Source: Ipomoea triloba
Taxonomy: Eukaryota; Streptophyta; Magnoliopsida; Solanales; Convolvulaceae
NCBI RefSeq assembly: GCF_003576645.1
Contig: NC_044918.1
Location: forward strand, 20,274,329 to 20,338,328
Length of the DNA stretch: 64,000 nucleotides
Direction of reading: 5' to 3'
The notes under the pieces are model-generated. The model was given only the letters and a program-made list of their open reading frames with translations, was not told where the DNA came from and searched no databases. Both the position numbers and the translations under genes were made by a program. Positions 35,492 to 48,374 of this stretch are shown here, piece after piece. Numbering within the stretch: position 1 is the stretch's first letter; every line of letters begins with the position of its first letter.

Positions 35492-35705
35492 CAGGGCCGG
35501 CTTTTTGGTTTGCGTGGCCCTATGCTGGTAAATAAGTGAGACCTTATCAAACTATAAATAAGCTGTGAATTGAAAAAAAATTGCAAATAGAAAAATGCAA
35601 TTAGGGGCCAATATAATCACAAATACATATACTAACTAATAAGACAGAGTTGAACTAGGGGCCCTGTACTGTTGCCCATTTTGCACGCCCTAAAATCCGG
35701 CCTTG
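35492..35705. mobile_element. hAT-type MITE with perfect 8-bp target duplication
   Basis: 214 bp with termini CAGGGCCGGCTTTT and AAAATCCGGCCTTG (inverted CAAGGCCGGATTTT). Flanked by AATGAGGC at 35484-35491 and 35706-35713, an exact 8-bp duplication as expected for hAT elements. Non-coding. Confidence 0.9.
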
Positions 35706-35713
35706 AATGAGGC

Positions 35714-36557
35714 TAAAGGGAGAAGGGTGAATGAAATGACATGTTTACCCTCCATTTTAACATCACTTTCACCTCTGATCTTGGCTAATGGACGATCACG
35801 AGAAGTTACTTTTTGATACTCAAATGACGTTTGTTGGTTGGTTTGATAGTTTAGGACCACCAATGATAAAATTATAGTACTTGGAGGACCATTAGAGGTA
35901 TTACTCTATATAAACACATTACGATTTTTAATATAATGAATTAATACTTTTCAGTGAAAATACAATATGTTTCATTCAAAGATGGATGCTTTTAATAAAT
36001 ATGTAATGCTTTTCATGTGAAAAGTAATAATTTTTAGTGAAAATTTTAATACTTTTCAATGAACATGTAATGCTTTTTTTTAGTAAAAACAAAATATTTT
36101 TAAAGAAAAAAAAAGTAATGCTTTCAAGTGAAAATGGAGGGCATCCAAATTTGTGAATTTTGGGTGATTTTTGAGGAGATTTTGGATGAGGTGGAAGAGA
36201 GAGAGGGAGTTGCGTCTCTCTGCAAATGAGAGTTTTTCAGACTTTGTAGGACCACTGCAGAGCTGTGACATTTACGCCACCTATGCGTGGCTACCACAGT
36301 TGCGCCCAGTCGACACTTGCACTGTTGGGCGCGTTATTTAGGCTGTTTAGATTTTTATTTTATTTTATTTTTGTTGAAATAAGCTTTGTTGTATTTATTT
36401 TTTCTTTTTTCTCTTCCTTCTTATCTTCTCTTTCTTAATCACACTTACAAAAATTTTTCAAAAACCACCCAAAAATAACTATTAAGGATGCTCGCTTTAA
36501 TTTTCAATAAATATCTAATGCTTTTTTAAAGAATAATAATATTTTTCAACAAAAGTG

Positions 36558-36599
<42 letters not shown>

Positions 36600-38449
36600 T
36601 GTTGTTGTTGTTGCTGACCACACAAATCAAAGAAGTAAAAACCAGACTTGGACCATACACAAAGACAGCAGATCGAGACAAATAGAAGAATGCTTAATGT
36701 GGCTAGCTTGTTGGCCGTAATATTTAGTTGCTTATTTTTATTTATTTATTGTTTTTTTTTTTCCTTAACATAGGCCACGGCCATATCAATTTTAAAATTC
36801 TTCTCACACAAGTTTGACGATAAATATATAATTCCAAAATGAATAATATAATATAGAAGAGAAATAAAAAGTCTTTACTATTTCATTATTTGTGTTTTTA
36901 TTTATTTATTTATTTATTGGTTGGCTTCAAAATATAGAAGAAATAATATCCAATTATTTGGTTAATTCAAATAATGGAAAATAAACACATATTCAAGTGA
37001 TAAAAATAGCCTAATACTCATTGACAAAATAGTATGTGTAAAAATTGTGACATTGTTTCACTTACTTTAATATTTTTTTCTAAAAATTTAAAAAGAGAAA
37101 GTATTTTAGTCTGTCAATTAACTTCTGAAAAGAATTAAAAAAAAAAAAAACAAAAACAAAACAAAAGTGGCATGTGACTAAAATGCCCCATCTTTTTTTT
37201 TTTCTCAGAAAAAAAGTATTGAAAAATCTTTCAAAAAATTTTAATAATCCAATATTGAAATATTATTAATACATCATGTTTAAAACCCCATTTAAAAAAA
37301 AAAAAAACATAAAAAATCAATTGATGCTAAATCTCAATTACTTTACGTTAGTTGTAGTGATACTTAACAGGTTAACATTGGTTATAATTGATTTTAATGT
37401 TAACAACATTAGCACAAAGTAGTATGCAACATTATTATTTTGACAATTTTGGAAAGTAAAGTTAAATATACTTCTCCATGGTACGCCTAATGTCAATTTT
37501 CTAAACTATTATAAAGATGTCTAGCATGACACTAGACGTCTAGACCCTTCAAAATCTATGCTATTATTTTTTAATGATATTATTAGACATGATTTGTTTC
37601 ATTAATCTATAGTTGAATCAATTAATTTATAAGTAACCAATATATAAAATGTTGCGATGTCACATCAATTAACCTAAGCAAAATTTATGTTTAAAAATTA
37701 ATTAAATATATAATTATCAAATGTTCAAAAGGTTGAAAACTCTACTGTTTAATGATGGTTAAAATTAAAATAACACTTTATTTTATATAATTATTATATA
37801 TAAAAATAGATAATTCATAATTTATATTTTAATTTCTTTATACATTTACAATTAAGACAATTGAATAAGGCAAATTTTAAGGAGTATAATTATATTTCTA
37901 GAAGTTATAATGCATTCCATTTGACATTTAGAAATTAACTCTTCATAGATTTCATAGAATCATACTAACTTCAAGATTTTAAAAAAAAAAAAACAATAAA
38001 AAATTGAAAGAAGTAACTCTCACTTTATAACTTCCACATTCCTAATTTAATTAAAAATTTGACAATGTTACGGAAGAAATTAACATTACTCTTAGTTAAA
38101 GAGTTGGGTTCCTAATTTTAAAACCTAATTGCTATTGCGATATGAGAGGAGAGGAAAAAGCTATATATTTTTAAAAAGTAAGACTTTTACAGTTCCTCAA
38201 TCCCTAGTTTTTGTGTTTTTTATTACTGTTTTTATAATTATGTTTAGAGTATTATAATTTTTTTTATTTATATGTTGACCCCCTCTCTCTGTATATATAG
38301 GGTACCAATTTTAATGTGTCTCATAAAAATAAAATAAAAAATTCATATATAAGTTAAAAAAAATTTAGTGGTGTCCATTGACACGTACTACTCTTCCTAA
38401 GGTAGCTTTGCTAGTGTGATTTTCTATATTTGCAATATTAAAAAATCTT
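35714..38449. other. Intergenic, AT-rich, microsatellites only
   Basis: Contains (AAT)n at 36559-36598 followed by (GTT)n at 36600-36614, several poly(A) runs, and repeated TTTTCA.TGAAAA...TAATGCTTTT motifs at 35950-36130. No gene seen on either strand. Confidence 0.45.
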
Positions 38450-39256
38450 GGTTATTATCTTTCAGACTTAAGTGTTTGAGAGCTTGTCTTATCGCTAACC
38501 CTAATCGCGTTTGATTGACCAGTTAGTGCAACAACTATAGGACTATGTGCGGAAAATAAATCAAACATAAAGTAAAGAACACAAAGTATTGTTTACCCAG
38601 TTCGATATAATCGTATCTACGTCTGGGGGACCCCAGTGAGTCCAATCCACTATCTGAACAGCAAATCAAACAAACGGTAAGAGAACGCATTCTCAACCCA
38701 ATGTGTGATATACCTCACATGTTAAAGACCCAATCTGATAAAGCTATAGAGGATTGTCGAGGGCGGAGATCCATGCAATCAGCAATCCAAGAAATCCCTT
38801 CTTAGAGATCTGTGTTGTCACTGTCCGTCTTGTTGACTCACCCACCACTGCACCACAGCTGTATGGAATACGATCCAATGATAAAGCTTTGTAGAACTTC
38901 TTCTCAAGAGCCTTCTTAAACTCATATCATCAACAATGTCTTGAGAAGATGATATCTCAGAGTATTCTCTTTGTAATTCGTAGAGAGTTTCTTGAATCTC
39001 TTGTAAAGTGTATCTTATCAATTCATCAAGTATTCAACTCTGTTGAATTCTCTCTCTAACTAGTATATGTAATATACTCTGATTCATGGATGAGAAGTAA
39101 TTCCTAAGATATTTCTTGTAGAATGAATTACTATCTAACCTTTGAGGTCTTTCAGTCAGATAAGAATATTCTTATAAAATAATCTCAAATCGTGTAATTG
39201 CTCTGCCAGCTGTACTTGATAAGTTGTTGTAGTTCTAACGGTATGCTTCCAAAGTC
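38450..39256. other. Unclassified repeat, retroelement-like
   Basis: The segment GTTTACCCAGTTCGATATAATCGTATCTACGTCTGGGGGACC (read in pieces at 38591-38633) has the style of widespread plant LTR-retroelement sequence, and the composition is less AT-rich than the flanks. No coding domains and no LTR pair could be delimited. Confidence 0.35.
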
Positions 39257-39581
39257 TCTGGTATAGTGTCTATTCTGCCAAATCTTCAATCAGTAGTCTA
39301 ACTTACACTAAATCTAACCTATCTAGATTGCCATAATAATTTTGCCAATAACAAGTTGGGATTTACAACACTAAACACTAATAGCCAATGTGCTAAAATC
39401 ATAATAATTATATATTTTACATTTTTCATTTTCAAACTTTGATATATAAACATCATTTATGTATGGCTAAATTTCTATATAACAGTAATAATGTCAAAAT
39501 TATTTTAAAAAATTAGAGGATGAAAAAAAAGACATACAACAATGGTTCAATAGGTATATATTATAGGATACATACAAATAG

Positions 39582-39714
<133 letters not shown>

Positions 39715-40235
39715 ATGAAGATGTCATTTTTAGTCTTTTTTACATTTATCAGCTTTTCAAAAAGCTAATTTTAGCAAACACTTTAAGCATAATCAGCTAG
39801 CTTAACAACTCTTCAATTTTCAGGTTCTAACTTATAACTTTTTAGCTAAATTTGTCAAACATAGCCATAGTTTACCTAAGATAAGTATATACAGATTATA
39901 GATGTTTTTGTATCTAATATAATAAAGTAATAATTCGCTTTATCTTGGTAGTTTATAATGTATTTTAAAAGAATAAATTTGTTTTATATTCAATCACGTT
40001 AGATTATAAATGTTTTTATTTTCATGTATTTGATTATTTTATTTTAAAGTTATAACATTTTTGTTGGTAATATAATTTGTACTACATAGTAAAATTTTAA
40101 TATTATTTTGAGTAATTGAACATGATGGTCATTCACTTTTTATCATTTGTTTTAATTAACCTGTTCATGAAATTATTAACTCACTTGGTTGTTATTTACG
40201 ATTTTTCGTTGTGAGTTATATAGCTATTTACATTC

Positions 40236-40240
<5 letters not shown>

Positions 40241-40299
<59 letters not shown>

Positions 40300-40300
40300 N

Positions 40301-40360
<60 letters not shown>
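40241..40360. repeat. (AT)n tract with N at 40300
   Basis: About 120 bp of AT dinucleotides with a single N in the middle marking a scaffold join. Confidence 0.95.
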
Positions 40361-40367
<7 letters not shown>

Positions 40368-40692
40368 CTATTTGTATGTATCCTATAATATATACCTATT
40401 GAACCATTGTTGTATGTCTTTTTTTTCATCCTCTAATTTTTTAAAATAATTTTGACATTATTACTGTTATATAGAAATTTAGCCATACATAAATGATGTT
40501 TATATATCAAAGTTTGAAAATGAAAAATGTAAAATATATAATTATTATGATTTTAGCACATTGGCTATTAGTGTTTAGTGTTGTAAATCCCAACTTGTTA
40601 TTGGCAAAATTATTATGGCAATCTAGATAGGTTAGATTTAGTGTAAGTTAGACTACTGATTGAAGATTTGGCAGAATAGACACTATACCAGA

Positions 40693-40819
<127 letters not shown>

Positions 40820-41186
40820 GAATGTAAATAGCTATATAACTCACAACGAAAAATCGTAAATAACAACCAAGTGAGTTAATAATTTCATGAACAGGTTAAT
40901 TAAAACAAATGATAAAAAGTGAATGACCATCATGTTCAATTACTCAAAATAATATTAAAATTTTACTATGTAGTACAAATTATATTACCAACAAAAATGT
41001 TATAACTTTAAAATAAAATAATCAAATACATGAAAATAAAAACATTTATAATCTAACGTGATTGAATATAAAACAAATTTATTCTTTTAAAATACATTAT
41101 AAACTACCAAGATAAAGCGAATTATTACTTTATTATATTAGATACAAAAACATCTATAATCTGTATATACTTATCTTAGGTAAACT

Positions 41187-42293
41187 ATGGCTATGTTTGA
41201 CAAATTTAGCTAAAAAGTTATAAGTTAGAACCTGAAAATTGAAGAGTTGTTAAGCTAGCTGATTATGCTTAAAGTGTTTGCTAAAATTAGCTTTTTGAAA
41301 AGCTGATAAATGTAAAAAAGACTAAAAATGACATCTTCATAAAATTTAAATAATTTTAAATTTAAATAAGGTTGTTTACATATTAAATTTTAACATTTCG
41401 AAATGAAACTATTAACATAATCATGATCTAGCATCCCATAATGAAGTAGCAATATTGTTGCAAATCTCCTTCACCTCAATAGAGGTCTCACTTAAATTTT
41501 CGTTGATTGAGATATTAGTACTTGAATAAAAATATAAGAGAAGAGAAAAGCCAAAAGTGTTTTAATTGGGAGAAGTAAAAAATGTCATTTATTTAAAATA
41601 ATAGAGAAAAAAAAAGAAAAAAAAAGAAGCTACTAGCTTATTTTCGAAACACTACTTAAATAAATGACATCAAGCTTATTTAGGAGCTTATAGCTTATTT
41701 TAAGCTACTAATAAGCTATAAGCTTTGTTTGGTAATGATCTCAAAATAAGCTAGTAGCTTAAAATAAGAGTTTATTTTGAAACGCTACTTCAGGTAGCTT
41801 TTCAAAAATAAGCTAGTAGCTTCTTAACTTTTTTCCATCTTTATCCTTATTATTTTAAATAAATGACATCATTTATCCCTTCCAATTAAAACTCTTTTGA
41901 CATTTTTTCTTCAATATGTTTCGTTGTAATTTTAATTTGATATTTGTGTTTGAACAATAATTTTTGTATGAACTAATTTTATAAATTATAAACATTTTGT
42001 TTTACTTTATATATTTTTAAATATATGTTCTTACTTTATATTTTATTAAATTATATTGATTTCATTATTTTATATTTTAATATGTAACAAACCTATTTAA
42101 ATTTAAAATTATTTAACTTTTATGTAGATGTCCTTTTTAGTCTTTTTACATTTATCAACTTATCAAAAAGCTAATTTTACCAAACACTTTTAAGCATAAC
42201 AGTTAACTTAACAGCTCTTCAAATTTCAGCTTCGAGCTTATAGCTTTTCAGCTTTCAGCTACTATTTCAGCTAGGTTTGCCAAACATAGCCAG
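41187..42293. mobile_element. Two GGCTATGTTTG MITE copies, head-to-head inverted
   Basis: The left half opens with GGCTATGTTTGACAAATTTAGC and shares long blocks with the copy at 29695 (for example CATGATCTAGCATCCCATAA and GAAGTAGCAATATTG). The right half ends with GGTTTGCCAAACATAGCC, the inverse terminus. Both meet near 41700-41745 in AAGCTTATAGC/GCTATAAGCTTTGTTTGG motifs. The pair could be a nested insertion of the same family. A truncated inverse copy of the left end forms 39715-39868 within block B. Confidence 0.6.
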
Positions 42294-42443
42294 TAGTGTT
42301 TCAAAATAAGTTTTTATTTTAAACTACTAGCTTATTTGAGAACATGATCACACAGAGTTTATAGCTTATTAGTAACTTAATTTATTAATATAGTTATTAA
42401 TAAATATAAAAAGATTTACTATGTATGTTTATATGAATAATTT

Positions 42444-42950
42444 GACTTAATTCCAACCATGGTCCTCCGACTATGTTGATTTTCCAAAATTAGTCCCTGA
42501 CTTTTAATTTGGACAATTTAGCTCCCTTGACTTTCAAATTCTTTCCAATGTTGGTCCTTTCGTCAAATTTTGGTTAAATTGATGTCAAATGAAGGGGTAA
42601 AATTGTCCTTTCACATGTTTAGTATATTATTACTCGTATTTCTCCTATCCTATACGCTGTATATATAAATATAATCTTAGTCGAAGTCTCAATCAAAGCC
42701 ATATAATCTCATTCGATGTCTCTTCGACTGATATTATATTCATATATATAATGTATAAGACAGAAAAAATACGAGTATACAAGTGAATGGACAATTTTAC
42801 CCCTTCATTTGACCTCAATTTAATCAAAATTTGACGAAAGGACCAACATTGGAAAGAATTTGAAAGTCAAGGGACCTAAATTGTCCAAATTAAAAGTCAA
42901 CTAATTTTGAAAAATCATCATAATCAGAGGACCATTTCTAGAATTAACTC
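42444..42950. mobile_element. MULE-derived MITE with 10-bp target duplication
   Basis: 507 bp with about 200-bp terminal inverted repeats starting GACTTAATTCCAACCATGGT and ending in AGAATTAACTC, clearly related to the ends of the full MULE at 56713 (GAGTTAATTCCAGCAATGGT). Flanked by TGAATAATTT at 42434-42443 and 42951-42960. Non-coding; presumably mobilised in trans by a MULE transposase of this family. Confidence 0.88.
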
Positions 42951-43270
42951 TGAATAATTTGATACGGAGAAAATTAAAAAGAAATTAAGGCACAGTAATA
43001 ATGAATTAGGCACCAAACGAACCGTATCCGTATGCATAATAATGATGATGAAAATGAAGTGGGGAATGGAGAATGGTAAAAGAAAAGCAAGCAATTGTCT
43101 GGTTTTGAAGAACGCAAAAGCAGCTGATTCACTGGGCGACATCTCACCTCACCTGTGAGCTGTGTGGTTCACACCACGCGCTCTCTCTCTCCCCATTTTC
43201 ACATATTCACCATTCCATTCCATTCCTTTCCTCTCCCTCTCCACTTCTCCCACCAAGCTCTCTCCCACCC

Positions 43271-43296
43271 AGGAAGGAAGGAAGGAAGGAAGGAAG
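43271..43296 (+). repeat. (GGAA)n microsatellite in 5' leader
   Basis: About six GGAA units, roughly 30 bp upstream of the ATG of the RING-H2 gene at 43327, probably within its 5' untranslated region. Confidence 0.85.
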
Positions 43297-43326
43297 AGGA
43301 AACGGAGGAGGGGCTTCTTGGGTCCG

Positions 43327-46300
43327 ATGGGTTCCGGCGGTAGTCGTCTGGGCGCGCACCCACGACCTCATCGCCCCTCCCGCACCCGCAGCGTCAAACG
43401 AACCCTTTCCTCTCTTTTAATCTGCGGTGCTTCTCCTTCCGATTCAGCCCATGATCAGGTATAAATACGTCTATGGATTATTTCTTTTTTCAATTAGATT
43501 TTGAAAGTTGTGATCTTTATTCTTTAATCAACCCCCCGTTTCATTTATTTCTTCTGATCCATTGATTGATAGCTCTGTGAATTTATGCTTTCATCCGTAG
43601 ACCTAGAATTGGGATTTTTGCTTTTACATGAACCAATCAATGAAAAGTAATTAATGTTGGTATATTAGGGTGCTCACTTTTATTTATTTGACTGTTAGGT
43701 AAGGAAACATTAAGGTTTAACTGTAACTGATGGTTGGGTGAAGATTGATTAATTAATCAGGTGCTCATTTAAGACTATGAGCTATGAAAATCATATTTAG
43801 ACTTGTTTGCAGCATATGTATGGCTTGTAAAACACGACATACTGCTTATAAGTTTCTACCATACGTTGTGGCGAAGGAGTTGTAAGCAGCTGAGAACTTG
43901 TGTAATAAGGTGCGCAGCATCACTGCATATATGCTTTAAAAGTGGCTTTGGTTGGTCTTGAATATAACATGAGAGGCTTTTTCATTGGCACTCCAAGCAG
44001 CAGCGCCATGCACGCTGTTTCTCTTAGCATACAGCGAGGTATACCTTGTTACCTAATGGCTCATGTTTCTGCCCCCTGTGTTTGGACCTTCAATTAATCT
44101 TGAATAACGCAAAGCTTTTAAAAGTATATTATTGAGAAGAGAGTTGTGCAGAATTAGAACAAAACATTTTGTCTAATGGGGTGGCTCTGATTCTTGTGTT
44201 TACTTTGTTAAGCATTTGTGTTTCACTCAAATGGTAACCAGGGATTGTTGAGGTTTCTGAGATAGTGGCAGGCTTTTGACTAGTGTGTATATGTATTTGA
44301 TGGGCAATATTCTGTGCTTGAGTTTGTTTCTTTGAGAAATAGAGCTATTATCCTTTTTTTTTTGGTTATTATTTTTATTTTCAATTTTCTTGGATTTTAA
44401 ATTCTTTTGTTATCTAATGCTGGTTAGCATGAGAGAGAAGAAGATAAAGGGTTATGCCATAGGGAAGATTGGGAAGTATCTGTTCATATGTATGATCAAA
44501 GCCAAATATTTGAAAAAAGTTTTGCGATGTTCAGCATGGATTATGTAAATGGGTATTCAAGTTTGAATTCATATGTTTTGTTTGCTTTGCTTGTGCTGTA
44601 GATAGAAGATCATTCAGCTGAGTTGCTGATCAATTCTGCAAAACACATTAGGTCAAAAAAGCTTAAGCCCCCAAGTAGGCGTTCTGCTGCTGCCTTGACT
44701 TGCTCTAAAATTGAAATTGGAGTTTCATCTGCTGGCAATGTGGTAGATGGTCCAAGCAATGTCAATGGCAGTAATACAGGACAAAGCTTTTCTGAGAATA
44801 AGGAAGTAGCTCCCAATAGTATTCGTAGTGAAACTACTCATACTGCCCCAGGGGATCAACCCTTTCCAATCTCTCTATATAGAATGGAAAATGTGGATAA
44901 CTCTGAAACAGCTAGTACAAGGGATGATGATGGGTCACTGATTTGTGCTGTGTCCACTCAATTTAGCAGTCCATCCCATGGCGGTCTTGAATCTCCATCA
45001 GTTGAGGAGTTACTTGGAAACCACTCAGATGATGTTATCATATTTAACAATTGTGATTCTGCCTCTGTATCTGTTGTTTTGGACTCTCCAGTAACTTCCC
45101 TTTCTCCCAGAGATGATTTCTGTCAACAGACACCTCCGTCATTCCCAGAGTTGGTGGTGTCAGAGAGGGAACAACATCTAACAGATGGAGGTATACTTCA
45201 TGCTGATATTGAAAGTATCTCTTCCAATGTCCATTCTAGCAGCTCTGCTGAGAGTAGTCATGAACCTAGACGCAACAATCGAAGGCTATTTTGGGACGCC
45301 TTTTCAAGAAGGCGCCTTAGGAATAATGCAGATTCCAGGACCTCTGTCTTTTCAAATGATGATTCAGATGATGTAGGGCCTCATGAAAGATGGCCACATG
45401 ACCTTCGTGGTGGTGCCTTTCATAATGGGGTTGGAGGGAATTTCAGGTCTCATCAAAATCGATCTCATGGTAGTAATGATCAACATCATTCAAGATCAGA
45501 GGTGATAATTTGGATATGCAATCTGATTATGAGACTTAAGAAATTGTAGCTAAATTTAGATTTGTTCTCTATGCATAGTCTTTTATTCTGTCTTTCTGTG
45601 GGAAGCTTAGCTTCATGATTGAATTTGTAAGTTCTAGATACTTATGACTTTGCAGGTTCAGGAAAGACATCACAGTGGCATTACTGCTAGTAATAACCCA
45701 ATTGCAAACTGTCCATCCGGTATTCACCTTGATGGTGCATGTTCATGTGAGTCGGTCTTGATGACTGACGAATCTGGCTCCCGTGCAAGTATTTCACGTA
45801 TAGTCATGCTTGCTGAAGCATTATTTGAGGTATCCTTGTTGATTGAATGAATCTTTCTACTTCAGCTGCATAATCTGAATGAGTTTTCTCTTGAATCTTA
45901 TTGTTCTTAAAATTTTACCAACTCTTGCAAAGTTTAGAGCTTGTTTCAAACTTTTTTTCAGAAAGAAAAAGAAGAGCATTTAAAGATATTGGGTTTTTGT
46001 GTGGTTATATTGCTCCTGCCCCACCTGTCAAAAATGGAAATTTTAGCAAAGCATCTCTAAGCGCTAATTTTGATGGAAGAAAAGAAACAAGACATCTTTG
46101 TTCCTCTTCAAATAGTTAAGCTAACACTTTTGAATTATGTATTGGAAAAACAAGAATGTCTCCCCAAACTTTAAACTAAAGGTGTCTCAGTCTGCAATTA
46201 GAGAAATGTCTTTCCCAACTTTAAACCAAATGTCTCTCCACATGAAAAGCTAAGCTTACACATTTTTATTAATTATTATAAGCTGGGATGAATATGAATG

Positions 46301-47757
46301 TCTCTCCAAAATTTAGACCCAAGGTGGCCCAATCTGCAACCAGAGATCTTTGTTTGAAGAACCTAAGTGGTGTCCTGTTATCTGTCTTTTGTGAAACAAT
46401 TTGTAAACCACAGTTGAAGGGATGTGACCTGTTAGCTTTCGAAGTAATAACCTTTTCATCATCTAATTGAAGCTGTTCAGTCATTTTTGGTTGGTGAATA
46501 TTTTTCATCCTTCTTGTCAATGTGTAAAAAACTTACTACCCAACTATCAAACACATTTGACTGCTTCATTTTCTTTACAGGCTTCTCTTTTAGTCTTTTT
46601 CATATCTGTACTATACTACCTACATTATGTATTAAAGGATATAAACCGAATTACTGTTTATTTAGTATTATTTTCCATGATCTTTGCTCATCTGTTAATT
46701 TCTGCCATTAGTGGAAGCTACCAACTGTATAATGTGTTATCTGCAGGTACTGGATGAAATACATCGCCAACCTGCGCCACTTTCTTTATCTATGGCTTCA
46801 CTTCCAGCACCAGAAGCAGTTGTTGATTCTTTTCCAGTAAAGGATCATATAAAGAAAGAAGGATTATTTGATGGAAATGATGTAACAAAGTGAGTTTCTC
46901 TATTCCTCCTTTAACTATGTACGAAGCTAGAACATTGTTGATACGGACCATTTTTGGAATTTTATTTTATTAAATTTCACAGGAAGCAGTTGTTAGTTAA
47001 TGACAGAAATTGGTGTATGCATAACTGCCTTTTCTCTATTGTTCTTTACTCCCTTATATGATTACTTGTTATGGTTGATGCACTCTTTCAATTCTAGTGT
47101 TGAATGAGTTTGATGTTGATTCCTTTGCTAAACCTTTTAAATTCCATTATCCCTTCCATCATTCTCAGTCTCTTTCTTTTAACCAGTATATGGTCTATTA
47201 TGGTATTCACATTATAATGATTTTTTGGTATTTATTTTAAAAATGACAGTATGACATTTTGGGAAATTATAAGTGTATAAACTTTATTATGTGTAAAAAG
47301 GACAGTATGACCTCTCCATCAATAGCCAATTCAGCCTTAGAATTTACGTTTTAATCACAATATTTTCCATGTAGGTGCTACATATGTTTGGCTGAGTATG
47401 AGGAAGGAGATCAGATACGAGTGCTCCCATGCCACCATGAGTTTCACATGTCATGTGTTGATAAATGGCTGAAAGAGATACATGGGTATAGCATTTCTAC
47501 TTCCCCTGAACTTTTATTTCTAACCGATCTTCCCCTAAATTCCCATGAACTAATGCTATTCTACGTACCCTGAAGCTTTTTGCACATTAGTGTCTGCATT
47601 TAAGTGTTTTTTTTTCTTCCCGAATTCCCATGAACTAATGGCATATTCTTTTGTACACTTGTGCTTCAGTGTGTGCCCACTTTGTCGTGGGGACGTTCAA
47701 GAGGGTTTTATGGAGGATACAACTACAAACGCAGATATTCCTTCCCCTTTTAGTTAA
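43327..47757 (+). CDS. RING-H2 E3 ubiquitin ligase, long form
   Basis: Six exons: 43327-43458, 44602-45501, 45656-45829, 46747-46889, 47375-47485, 47670-47757 (1,548 nt, 515 aa), all GT-AG with frame kept. The protein starts [20 protein letters not shown] (a possible N-myristoylation glycine after Met) and has a long Ser/Asp-rich, low-complexity middle (about 45-400). It ends in a C-terminal RING-H2 domain from about residue 451: C-Y-I-C, then [11 protein letters not shown], then C-P-L-C, i.e. CX2C...CXHX2HX2C...CX2C. It should receive ubiquitin from an E2 and pass it to unknown substrates. The architecture resembles the Arabidopsis At5g10650 (JUL1) group, which I state from memory with moderate confidence. 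A (GGAA)n tract sits in the leader. Confidence 0.9.
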
Positions 47758-48374
47758 GTATCTGGCATAGAAGTCCGGCATCCAGCCTTCTCATTTTTGT
47801 CATCCAGCCTTTGGTGGTGGTATTTGTCATAGGAACAGGAACAGGAGCGAAGCAAAACATATCTTTGATTCTTTTCTGTACCATTCTGGTCTTATTTTTT
47901 TCCCTTCCCTTCCCAAAACATATCTGGCCTTAGCTGCTGCGACTCAAGAAAAAAGAAGCCACAGGAATCAACCTTATTACAAATATGTTGTTTTCTTTGT
48001 TTTTGTTTTTTGTTTGTTTTAATGTTGCTTTGGCGGCGCACACAAAATGGGTGGGTGGATTGGATTGTGCAAAGTTTATGTATGCCTTGTCAACCTTGTA
48101 CATAAAAAAAATGTAGATTGCTTCAGAAATGAAATCTCTTAGCTAGGCTAATCTGAGGTCTGTCAGACATTGTATTACCTCAGTATGGATGAATGCAAGA
48201 ATAAACTTGTAATTTTCCTTCCACACAGATTAGCAGCAAAACATATCTCTTATAATCATTGTTTTAGCAACTATTGGCTGTCTTTACATGTTTTGCAGAA
48301 ATCATAAGAATAACAGATAGGGTACCAGAAAGGGTTCTGGTTCATTGGGACAATTGAGAGAGATTTAGGGATAA

